The notes under the pieces are model-generated. The model had not been told where the DNA came from. It made no database searches and saw only the letters and a list, made by a program, of their open reading frames with translations. From assembly GCA_958438515.1 (NCBI GenBank), contig CAUBRZ010000008.1:1-51728 (forward strand): DNA of 51,728 nt. Direction: 5' to 3'. Source of the DNA: an uncultured Clostridium sp. Its GTDB lineage: Bacteria; Bacillota; Clostridia; TANB77; CAG-508. Made by a program: the position numbers and the translations under genes. Below, piece by piece: positions 7,373 through 15,997 of this stretch; position 1 is the first letter of the stretch; every line of letters begins with the position of its first letter.

Positions 7373-7448
7373 GCCAATATAGCTCAGTTGGTAGAGCAAC
7401 GGATTCGTAACCCGTAGGTCGGCAGTTCAATTCTGCCTGTTGGCACCA
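7373..7448 (+). tRNA. tRNA-Thr (anticodon CGT)
   Basis: Acceptor GCCAATA (7373-7379) pairs with TGTTGGC (7438-7444). The D arm is AGCTCAGTTGGTAGAGC, the anticodon loop TTCGTAA gives CGT, and the T arm is GGCAG-TTCAATT-CTGCC. Discriminator A7445 and an encoded CCA follow. One A-C mismatch closes the anticodon stem (ACGGA against CCCGT). A decayed copy lies at 3957-4035. It reads ACG and is not an arginine tRNA. Confidence 0.9.
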
Positions 7449-8101
7449 AAAAATTAAATCGTCACACTAGATGAAAAAACGAAGAAATTAACTGTAAAAG
7501 GCTGATTTCTTTGTCGCTTTCTACTGAAAAATTAAGAAGAAAGCGATGTCATGTTAAGTATAATTAAATAAGAAATCAATAAGAGTAAAGAAGTAAACTT
7601 TTTGGTAAAAAGTCAGATAGCTATGGAGCTGCTATTTATGATAGAACAATTAGAATTAATGATGGCAATTGGCATTTCAATCGACAGATGAGATAAATCT
7701 TTGTAGATATGTGTAATGTCAAAGAAATAGAATAGATATCGGGATAATTGTTATTATAGTAGATATGCTATTATCGGTTTGATTATCTTATGAGAGCTAA
7801 AAAGTTGTAGATAATTAATATTGTAATATTTATTAAGTGATTTGATTAAATCTAATCATAAAAAAAGAGGTTTGTTTAAATATATATAGCAAACTTTTTT
7901 TATATTTATACAGATTGATGCTAAATTATTATATTACATATATAGTTAAACTTTAGATTTTATAGAAATTTTGGTTTTAGAGTACACATTTTATTAAAAC
8001 TATGCTAAAATGTATGTACAATTAATCAAAATAAGATTTTTACACAAAGAGTAATTAAAATATTATAAATCAACATCAGAAATGGAAAGGAGAAACTACT
8101 A
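7449..8101 (+). other. Gene-free stretch with hairpins and a gene fragment
   Basis: 653 bases with no intact gene. It contains an inverted repeat TCGCTTTCT/AGAAAGCGA (7514-7522, 7538-7546), a short coding-like fragment near 7612-7692 (SYGAAIYDRTIRINDGNWHF then stop) without a start, the 27-base repeat at 7788-7814, and a weak terminator-like hairpin GTTTG/CAAAC with T7 near 7869-7900. Just before ftsY, TATGCTAAAAT near 8000 could be an extended -10. It reads as the right scar of the element at tRNA-Thr. Confidence 0.5.
7788..7814 (+). repeat. 27-base repeat, copy 1
   Basis: TTATGAGAGC then TAAAAAGTTGTAGATAA. It recurs at 28465-28492 with one substitution and one extra base. Both copies lie beside accessory DNA near tRNA-like 3' ends. 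Confidence 0.7.
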
Positions 8102-9007
8102 GTGGGATTTTTTGATAAATTAAAAAATGGAATGGGTAAAACTAAAAATAATTTTGACGAAAAAATAAACAATGTTTTTAAAAGTTTTAGAAAGGTCGAT
8201 GAAGATTTTTTAGAAGAGTTAGAAGAAATATTAATTATGTCTGATATAGGAGTAGATACATCAGTAAAAATAATTAACAATTTAAGAAATAGAATAAAAA
8301 AAGAAAAAATACAAGATGAAGAAGATGTAAAAAAAGCATTAAGAGAAGAAATGCAAAAAATATTAGATATAACAGATGTAAGTTTACATCTAAATACAAA
8401 ACCATCTGTTATTTTAGTAGTGGGTGTAAATGGTGTAGGAAAGACAACATCTATAGGAAAAATAGCTAATCGTTTAGAAAAAGATGGTAAGAAAGTAGTT
8501 GTAGCAGCAGCAGATACATTTAGAGCAGCAGCAGTAGAGCAGCTAGAAATATGGGCAAAGAGGGCAAATGCCGATATAGTAAAAAGAGAAGAAGGTGTAG
8601 ATCCGGCATCTGTTGTATATGATGCAATAAAAATAACAAAAGAAAAAAACGCAGATATATTAATTGTAGATACAGCAGGAAGACTTCATAACAAAAAATA
8701 TTTAATGGATGAATTAAATAAAATTCAAAAAATAATTAATAGAGAAATGGCAGATGCAGATAAAGAAGTATTATTAGTTATTGATGGAGCAACTGGGCAA
8801 AATGCAATTGCACAAGTAAAAGCATTTAAAGAAGAAACTGATATAACTGGATTAGTAGTTACAAAATTAGATGGAACAGCAAAAGGAGGAGTAGCTGTAG
8901 GAATTGTATCAGAAAATAAAATTCCCATTAAATTTATAGGAGTAGGAGAACAAATTGACGATATGGAAATCTTTAATTCTGAAGATTTTGTAAAAGCAAT
9001 TATTTAG
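8102..9007 (+). CDS. ftsY: Signal recognition particle receptor FtsY
   Basis: A 301-residue SRP GTPase that docks the SRP-ribosome complex at the membrane for cotranslational insertion. It is the short form, without a long acidic A domain: the N domain covers about residues 20-95, then the G domain with GVNGVGKTT (P-loop, about 102-110), DTFRAAA, DTAGRLHNKKYLMDEL and TKLDGTAKGG, and the closing GEQIDDMEIFNSEDFVKAI. The start is GTG at 8102, with AAGGAG about ten bases upstream. A UPF0182 membrane protein follows 22 bases later, so the two may be cotranscribed. No in-phase CGG is present. Confidence 0.96.
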   Translation: MGFFDKLKNGMGKTKNNFDEKINNVFKSFRKVDEDFLEELEEILIMSDIGVDTSVKIINNLRNRIKKEKIQDEEDVKKALREEMQKILDITDVSLHLNTKPSVILVVGVNGVGKTTSIGKIANRLEKDGKKVVVAAADTFRAAAVEQLEIWAKRANADIVKREEGVDPASVVYDAIKITKEKNADILIVDTAGRLHNKKYLMDELNKIQKIINREMADADKEVLLVIDGATGQNAIAQVKAFKEETDITGLVVTKLDGTAKGGVAVGIVSENKIPIKFIGVGEQIDDMEIFNSEDFVKAII

Positions 9008-9029
9008 GAAAAAATAAGGAGGTAAAATT

Positions 9030-11907
9030 GTGGAAGATGACAAAAAACAAGCACAAAATATTACAGAAGAAAAAAACATAAATAAGCAAATAAAGAAAAA
9101 AAACGGCAAAACAAGAATGATTATAGTAATTTTATTTTTACTTATATTTGCAGGAATTAGTTATATTCAATTAAGAGGAAGTTATTTAGAATATTTGGAA
9201 TTGGGAGAAAAATATACAAATATATTTTTTACAAATTTAAAATATAGATACACAATTATGGGAATAAATTTTGTAATACTATATTTTATTATATACAACA
9301 CTAATAAAGGAATAAAAAAAGGATTAAAGGTATTTTTTGAAAAAGAAGATAAACAAATGCCTAAATTACCAAATAAATCGTTAGCACTAGTAATATCAGC
9401 ATTAGTAAGTTTTGTTGTATCTGCTATTTTTATGCAAAAAATAATGCTACTTATAAGTGGAGCTTCATTTGGAATACAAGATCCAATTTTTGGACTAGAT
9501 ATAGCCTATTTTGTATTTCAAAAACCAGTTATAGAGACATTATTATTATATTTTGTAATTCTTTTTGTAGGCTTATCTTTGTATATGGCTCTATATTATG
9601 TTATAATATTTAATCGTTATTTTGATGGAATAGATGCCAAAATGCTAAAAGAAAGTCTATTTATGAAAAAACTAACAAGAAATGTGTTAATAATAGTAAT
9701 AGGAATTGCATTTTTAACAGTATTAAATACACAAAATATGGTATTTGGAAAAATACTAACAGTAAATGATGATATTGAGATTGTTGGAGCTGGAATGACA
9801 GAATCAACAATAAAGCTATGGGGATATATTATTTTTGCATTTATAATTATAATATTTGCTTATAGGGCGTTAAAATATTTCAAAAAAGGAAAGACAAACA
9901 AAGTATTGAGGAATCTTGCAGTAATTCCTGGATATTTAATAGCATTATTTTTAATTATGGTATCATTTGATTTGTTTTTTGTTAATTCAAATGAATTAGA
10001 TAAAGAAAAAAAATATATTGCAGAGAATATAAAAAATACAAAAAATGCGTATGATATTAATATAGAAGAGAAAAATATAGAAAATTCAGGAACTATAACT
10101 AATGAAGAAGTGGAACAAAATGATGATGTTATTAATAACATACCAATTATTAGTAAAGACACTGTGCTAAAAACATTAGAAGATAATCAAACATTAACAG
10201 GTCATTTTATATATCCAAATGCAAATTTGGCTAAATATAATATAGACGGAAAAGCAGAATTAGTGTATTTGGCGCCAAGAGAAATAACAAATTCAGGAAG
10301 AACATATAATAATAAAACATATGAATATACTCATGGAATAGGAGAAATAATAGCATCAGCAACTAAGAGTAATGGAACAGGAAATATACAATATATTCAA
10401 AAAGATGTATCTGGAAATGATGAAAAAGTAGAAATATCAGAGCCACGAATATACTTTGGATTAGAAACTAAAGAAACAATTGCTACTAATGCAAAAAACA
10501 AACAAGAATATGATTATACTGACGAGAATGGTGTAGATGCAGTTTCTAATTACAATGGTAAAGCTCGGATTACAATTAGGATTTGTAGATAGGTTAATAC
10601 TTGGAATGACAAAAGGAGATATTAATTTAGCGTTTTCAAGAGAAATGACAAATGATAGTAAAATTTTAATTAACAGAGAAGTAACAGCAAGAGCTAAAAA
10701 AGCATTACCATATCTAATTTATGACGAGAATCCATATACAGTAATAACAGAAGAAGGAAAGATAGTATGGGTAGTAGATGCATATACAGTATCTTCTAGT
10801 TATCCATATTCACAATATACATCAATCGAGTATAATAATATGAAACAAAAAATAAATTATATAAGAAATTCCGTAAAAGTCATTATTGATAGTTATGATG
10901 GAACAATGTCATATTATATAACAGATAGAAATGATCCGATTGCTATGGCATATAGAAATATATATAAAGACTTATTTATGGATTTAGATGAACAAATACC
11001 ACAAGACATACAAGAACACTTAATATATCCAAAATTCTTGTATAATGTGCAAGCAGAGGTTTTAAAGGCATATCACAATGTAAAACCAGATGTATTGTAT
11101 AGAGCAGATGACTTATGGGAGATAGCAAAATATAATACTTCAAAATCAACAAAATCAACAGGAACATATGTAAAGCCATATTATACGATGCTAAAACCAA
11201 CATATGATAATTCAGGATTAGGACTAGTACAAATATACACACCAGATGAAAAACAAAATATTAGAGCTTATTTAATAGGAAGCACTAATAACGGAACCAA
11301 CCAATTAAAATTATACAAATTTTCAGCAGATAGCAACGTTGTAGGGCCAATGCAGTTAGATAAGCAAATAGAAGAAGATGAATCAATTTCAAGTGAATTA
11401 GATGCATTAAATGCAACAGGAACAAAATTAACAAAACAAATGATAGTAGTTCCTATTAACAATACTTTATTATATGTAGAACCAATTTATCAAACAATGT
11501 TAAATGAATCAGAAGTACCTGTACTTAAAAAGGTAATAGTTGCATCTGGAAATAAAGTTGCAATAGGAGATAATTTATCAAAAACATTAGAAAATTTACT
11601 TTCTAAGTATGCTGTGGATATAGAAGTAGAGAATACAGATGATATTGAAGGATTAATTGAAGCAATAATAAAAGCAAATAAAAATTTAGATGAATCAAAT
11701 AAAAATAATGATTGGGAAATGATGGGAAAAGATGTAAAAAAACTTCAAGAGTTAATTACATCATTAGAAGAAGTTAAGAAAAAAGAAGATAAAAAGAAAG
11801 AGGAACTAGAAAAAACAACTAGTAGTAACAGCAGTACAAATAATACTAGTGTAGTTGAAAATAGTACAACTGATATAGATTATTCTACTGATTATATCGA
11901 AGAGTAA
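9030..11907 (+). CDS. UPF0182-family large membrane protein, needs one +1 shift
   Basis: 958 residues once the break is joined, the normal size for UPF0182 (COG1615), whose function is not known. Start GTG at 9030 with AAGGAGG upstream. Seven hydrophobic segments lie in the first 330 residues, followed by a large extracytoplasmic part; the tail (about 895-958) is Glu/Lys- then Ser/Asn/Thr-rich. The zero frame stops at 10590-10592. In-phase CGG at 10566-10568 (codon 513) sits in NYNGKA|GLQLGFVDRLILG, where GCT C GGA TTA requires one base to be skipped. Both halves are in register for the rest of their length. It follows ftsY and ends at a terminator (11946-11978). Confidence 0.88.
10566..10568 (+). 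other. CGG +1 shift site 2 (UPF0182)
   Basis: GCT CGG ATT; skipping C gives GCT GGA TTA CAA TTA GGA. The zero frame ends eight codons later, at TAG. Confidence 0.85.
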
Positions 11908-11945
11908 ATTTATATATAATAATAAAAATAGAATAAAAAATATAA

Positions 11946-11978
11946 AAAAATCCAACCTAATATAAAGGTGGATTTTTT
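11946..11978 (+). terminator. Terminator that also holds the next gene's Shine-Dalgarno
   Basis: AAAAAATCCAACCT pairs with AGGTGGATTTTTT around a short AATATA loop with one mismatch. The AAGGTGG in the right arm is eight bases before the ATG at 11980, so the fold would hide that ribosome-binding site. Confidence 0.7.
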
Positions 11979-11979
11979 T

Positions 11980-12270
11980 ATGTTAGTGAAAAAAGAAAAA
12001 ATAAATATATTAAATAAGTCAATAGAAAAACTAGGTAAAATTTTAGAAGAAGGAAATTTTGTTGAGTTAACTTATATATTAGGAAATAAAAAGCAAATAA
12101 TAATAAGAAATTTTATAGCTGGTATATTTAGAGGAGTAGGTATAGGTATAGGATTTACTGTAATAACTGCTATTTTAATTATTGTACTTCAAAAGATTGT
12201 TACATTGAACATTCCCGTAATAGGAGAATATATAGCAGATATTGTAGAAATAGTACAAAGAAGTATATAA
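11980..12270 (+). CDS. DUF5665-family membrane protein
   Basis: 96 residues, start MLVKKEKINI at 11980 in preference to an upstream in-frame GTG, because AAGGTGG is correctly spaced. An N-terminal charged helix is followed by FIAGIFRGVGIGIGFTVITAILI, a glycine-rich membrane segment, and the family-typical NIPVIGEYIADIVEIVQ. DUF5665 proteins are small Bacillota membrane proteins of unknown role. The ribosome-binding site lies in the right arm of the UPF0182 terminator, so the gene may be read only on transcripts where that hairpin is remodelled, or from a promoter not recognised here. Confidence 0.8.
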   Translation: MLVKKEKINILNKSIEKLGKILEEGNFVELTYILGNKKQIIIRNFIAGIFRGVGIGIGFTVITAILIIVLQKIVTLNIPVIGEYIADIVEIVQRSI

Positions 12271-12370
12271 AGTTCTATTAAACTATTGAAAAAAATAATT
12301 GATTAAATTATAATTTTAATATAAGTTATAATATTAATAACCAAAGATATAATAAAGAGGAGAGAAGAAA

Positions 12371-12724
12371 ATGAAGAAAAACATGAAAGAAAGAGGAATA
12401 ACAATAATTTCTTTAGTAGTAACTATTACAATACTTTTAATTTTGTCTGGAATAGGAATAGCAACATTAACAAAAGAAAACGGAATATTAAAACAAGCAA
12501 ATACAGCAAAAAATGCAACTAACAAAGAAACAGTAAGAGAAAAAGTAGAACCAGCAGTATTAGATAGTTATGGAACAGATGGAAACATTGATGCTACATT
12601 ATTAAATAATAAATTAAAAAAACGTGGTATATATGCTAAAATAACTAGTTTCCCAGCAACAATAGAAGTAGATGGATATAATATAACAATTCAAGAGGAT
12701 GGAACAGTAACAATAGAAGAATAG
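12371..12724 (+). CDS. Type IV pilin-like protein (N-terminal methylation motif)
   Basis: 117 residues. KERGITIISLVVTITILLILSGIGIATL is a class III prepilin signal: a short basic leader ending in Gly, then a hydrophobic helix; the usual Glu at position 5 of the mature pilin is replaced by Ile. The remainder is a small soluble domain. GAGGAG lies about nine bases upstream. No pilus assembly genes or prepilin peptidase are nearby, so it is an orphan. Proteins of this kind are frequent in uncultured Clostridia, and the function is unknown beyond probable membrane anchoring and surface display. Confidence 0.8.
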   Translation: MKKNMKERGITIISLVVTITILLILSGIGIATLTKENGILKQANTAKNATNKETVREKVEPAVLDSYGTDGNIDATLLNNKLKKRGIYAKITSFPATIEVDGYNITIQEDGTVTIEE

Positions 12725-12746
12725 ACAGTATATTTTTTAAAACTAA

Positions 12747-12782
12747 TAAAGAAGCATATAATCATATATATGCTTCTTTATT
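12747..12782. terminator. Bidirectional terminator between pilin gene and tyrS
   Basis: AAAGAAGCATATA and TATATGCTTCTTTA form the stem around ATCATA. T runs exist on both strands. Confidence 0.8.
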
Positions 12783-12793
12783 AATTTTTGTAA

Positions 12794-14009
12794 TTAGTAA
12801 ACTAATTTATGAAATACTTTTTTCCCTTTTTTTAATATAGCAAAACCTTCTTTAAAATCATTATCAGAAAGAATGTAAGTAGCATCAGTAATTTTTTGAT
12901 CATTTAAAGAAATACCACCTTGATTAATTAAAGTTCTTGCTTGTCCTTTTGAAGGGGCAATTCCAGTAATAATAATAGCATCTAAGATAGAAATGTTACA
13001 ATTATCTATTTTAGTAGAAGGCATATTATCTAAATTTCCTTTCCCTCCAAATAATGCATCTGAAGCTTCTTTTGCCTTTATAGCTTCTTCTTCTCCATGA
13101 ATTAATTTAGTTATTTCAAATGCAGCTATTTTTTTAGCCTCATTAATTTGTTCATCTTTTAAACTAGATAGCTCTTTTATTTTTTCCATTGGTAAAAAGG
13201 TAAGCATTTTTAATACTGTTTCAATACTATCATCTTCAATATTTCTCCAATATTGGTAAAATTCGTAAGGTGATGTTTTATTAGGATCTAACCATAAAGC
13301 GCCTTTTTCTGTTTTTCCCATCTTTTTTCCTTCTTTTGTTGTAAGTAATTTAAAAGTTAAGCCAAAAGAATCATCTTTACCGATTTTTCTAATTAAGTCG
13401 ACACCACCAATAATATTAGACCATTGATCGTTGCCACCCATTTGAAGCTTACATCCATATGTTTCATATAAATGTAAAAAGTCATAAGATTGCATTATCA
13501 TGTAACTTGTTTCAAAAAAAGTTAAACCAGTATCTAATCTTTGTTTATAACATTCTGCTGCAAGCATTTTGTTAATAGAAAAAAGACTACCTATTTCACG
13601 CATAAAATCTACAAATTTTAAATCTAAAAGCCAATCAGCATTATTAACTATGATAGCTCCATTGCTACCTTCAAAACTTATAAACTTTTCTATTTGTTTT
13701 TTCAGACATTCAACGTTATGATCTATATCATTTCTTGTTAACATTTTTCTCATATCAGTTTTTCCGAGAAGGGTCTCCAATAGTTGCAGTACCTCCACCA
13801 ACTAATATTATAGGTTTATGACCAGCTTTTTGCATATGACTTGCAACCATTAAAGAAACAAAGTGTCCAACATGTAAGCTATCTGCTGTTGGGTCAATGC
13901 CAATATAAAAAGGAACAGATTCTTTAGCAAATAGTTCTTTAATTTCTTTTGGGTGAGTCATCTGTTCAATATATCCTCTTTCTTCTAATACATCAAAAAC
14001 GTTTTCCAT
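12794..14009 (-). CDS. tyrS: Tyrosyl-tRNA synthetase, needs one +1 shift
   Basis: 404 residues after joining, the normal TyrRS length. Charges tRNA-Tyr in the cytoplasm. The start at 14009 (MENVFDVLEERGY) has AAAGGAAG about nine bases upstream. Motifs: IGIDPTADSLHVGH (class I HIGH-type), GGNDQWSNI, and KMGKTEKGALWLD (KMSKS-type), then a C-terminal S4 domain (PSKGQARTLINQGGISLN). The zero frame stops after SRKN at 13755. In-phase CGG (13766-13764) lies in the conserved GDPSGK motif: TCT C GGA AAA ACT GAT. Without the shift the enzyme would lose its active site and the cell would have no product from this gene. It lies 16 bases downstream of the zinc-ribbon gene. No T-box leader is seen in the short upstream gap. 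Confidence 0.94.
13764..13766 (-). other. CGG +1 shift site 3 (tyrS)
   Basis: TCT CGG AAA AAC TGA in the zero frame; TCT GGA AAA ACT GAT in the +1 frame restores the GDPSGKTD motif of TyrRS. Confidence 0.92.
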
Positions 14010-14025
14010 ATAATTCTTCCTTTCG

Positions 14026-14301
14026 TTAGTCATTAAAAGTGATACCTTCTAGTTTTGTATCTCCATTGATAAGTGAACTTTGTAAATTTTTAAATTCATC
14101 ATATTCTATAAATCTATTTAAATTTTTTATAGATATTCCAGTATCATCTGCAATAGTATCTAGTGAGTTTTCTAATCCATTTTCTTTTATATAATTTTGA
14201 AAAGTAGAAAATTCGAAACCATCTTTAGTGCTACATTTAGGACACACATTTCCTTCTGAGACATAAAAACTTCCACATCTACTACATCTATTAAATTCCA
14301 T
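14026..14301 (-). CDS. Zinc-ribbon protein with HTH-like tail (TIGR03826/YvyF-like)
   Basis: 91 residues starting MEFNRCSRCG at 14301, with GGAGGG eight bases upstream, preferred over the longer frame from 14331. CSRCG and CPKC form a zinc ribbon (residues 6-24). Residues about 50-75 (SLDTIADDTGISIKNLNRFIEYDEF) resemble a helix-turn-helix. The layout matches small proteins found in some Bacillota flagellar operons, but no flagellar genes occur here. It is first in a two-gene unit with tyrS. Nucleic-acid binding is likely but unproven. Confidence 0.7.
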   Translation of the reverse strand: MEFNRCSRCGSFYVSEGNVCPKCSTKDGFEFSTFQNYIKENGLENSLDTIADDTGISIKNLNRFIEYDEFKNLQSSLINGDTKLEGITFND

Positions 14302-14511
14302 AAAATCCCTCCATTTTTTATCTTTTGACAAATGTTAATAAAATCTACTACATTGTATCATAAAATCTTAAGGAATAAAAGTATTTTTTGTAGAAATTTA
14401 CTTTTTTTACATACAAATTGTTGTCAAATTATAATTTTTTTAGACAAAAATGATATATAGTGATATAATACTAAAAATAAATACATAAAAATATAAGGAT
14501 ATGAGGAAAAA

Positions 14512-15954
14512 ATGAAAAAAATAAATGGAATAATAATGCAATATTTTGAATGGTATATGGATTGTAAACAAAATTTATGGAATGATATATCAAATAAAGC
14601 AGAAGAATTATCAAGTTTAGGGATTACAGCTATATGGCTACCACCAGCTTACAAAGGAATGGGAGGAAAAGATGAGGTTGGATATAGTGTATATGATGTA
14701 TATGATTTAGGAGAATTTGATCAAAAAGGTACTATAAAGACAAAATATGGTAGCAAAGATGAATATTTGAATTGTATTACATCACTAAAACAAAATGGAA
14801 TAGAGAGTTATGCAGATATTGTTTTGAATCATAAAATGGGAGCTGATATGTTACAAACAATTCCTGCTAGTACTGTTGATTGGGGAAATCACAATATGAC
14901 AACTTCTGGACAAGAAACAGTGAAAGTTGCAACGAAATTCACATTTCCAGGTAGAAAACATAAATATTCAGATTTCGAATGGAATTGGACACATTTTGAT
15001 GGAATCGATTATGATGAAAATACAAAAGAACATGCAATATTTAGGTTTAAAGATAAGAATTGGGATGAAACTGTAGATGAAGAATTTGGTAATTATGATT
15101 ATCTTATGGGAGCAGATATAGATTTTAGTAATAAAGAAGTTGTGGAAGAATGCATAAAATGGGGAAAATGGTATTTAGAGTTAACAAAAGTAAGAGGATT
15201 TAGATTAGATGCTGTAAAACATATTCCTGCAGATTTTTATAAATACTGGATAAAGACATTAAGAGAAAGTACAAAAGACGAATTGTTTACAGTTGGAGAA
15301 TATTGGACAGGAGATGTTTCAAAACTACATAGATATATAGAAGAAACACAAGGAGAAATATCTTTATTTGATGTTCCACTTCATTATAATTTATATTCTG
15401 CATCAAAAGATGAAAATTATGATTTGTCTAAAATATTAGAACATACATTAGTTAAAGAAAATCCAAGTGTGGCAGTAACATTTGTAGATAATCATGATAC
15501 ACAACCAAATCAAGCTTTAGAAAGTTTTGTGGATAGTTGGTTTAAAACAGCAGCATATAGTTTGATATTACTTAGAAACGAAGGATATCCATGCGTATTT
15601 TATGGTGATTTTTATGGAATACCACATAATAACATAGAACCAATAGAAGAATTAAAAACAATAATAAAACTTAGAAAAGAAAAAGCATATGGTGAGCAAT
15701 GTGATTATTTTGATCATCCGAACTTTATTGGTTGGACACGACAAGGGGATGATTATCATATAAAATCAGGATTAGCAGTAGTTATTTCTAATACTTGTGA
15801 TGGAGAAAAAAGAATGTACATGGGAAAACAATTTGTAGGAAAGACTTTTATTGATAGCATGGGAAAATGTGATGAAAGAGTTATTATTGATGAAGAGGGT
15901 TGTGGAACATTTAGAGTAAAAGGAAAATCTGCATCAATATGGGTAGAATGTTAA
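14512..15954 (+). CDS. Cytoplasmic alpha-amylase (GH13)
   Basis: 480 residues with no signal peptide, so intracellular. Hydrolyses alpha-1,4 links in starch or glycogen-like glucans. GH13 landmarks: MQYFEWYM at the N-terminus, DIVLNHKMGADM (region I), GFRLDAVKH (region II with the nucleophile Asp), VGEYW (acid/base Glu) and FVDNHDTQP (third catalytic Asp). Domain C follows and ends SASIWVEC. This resembles the cytoplasmic AmyA/AmyS-type branch. ATGAGGAAAAA precedes the ATG. It is a stand-alone gene 43 bases before dnaE, with no obvious terminator between them. Confidence 0.93.
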   Translation: MKKINGIIMQYFEWYMDCKQNLWNDISNKAEELSSLGITAIWLPPAYKGMGGKDEVGYSVYDVYDLGEFDQKGTIKTKYGSKDEYLNCITSLKQNGIESYADIVLNHKMGADMLQTIPASTVDWGNHNMTTSGQETVKVATKFTFPGRKHKYSDFEWNWTHFDGIDYDENTKEHAIFRFKDKNWDETVDEEFGNYDYLMGADIDFSNKEVVEECIKWGKWYLELTKVRGFRLDAVKHIPADFYKYWIKTLRESTKDELFTVGEYWTGDVSKLHRYIEETQGEISLFDVPLHYNLYSASKDENYDLSKILEHTLVKENPSVAVTFVDNHDTQPNQALESFVDSWFKTAAYSLILLRNEGYPCVFYGDFYGIPHNNIEPIEELKTIIKLRKEKAYGEQCDYFDHPNFIGWTRQGDDYHIKSGLAVVISNTCDGEKRMYMGKQFVGKTFIDSMGKCDERVIIDEEGCGTFRVKGKSASIWVEC

Positions 15955-15997
15955 TAAATAAAAATAAAATAATATAAAATATCAGAATGGAGGAAAA

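Noticed and set aside
7373..7448. tRNA-Arg that could read CGG
   Set aside because: The loop TTCGTAA gives anticodon CGT (Thr), not CCG; no tRNA-Arg was found in the window.
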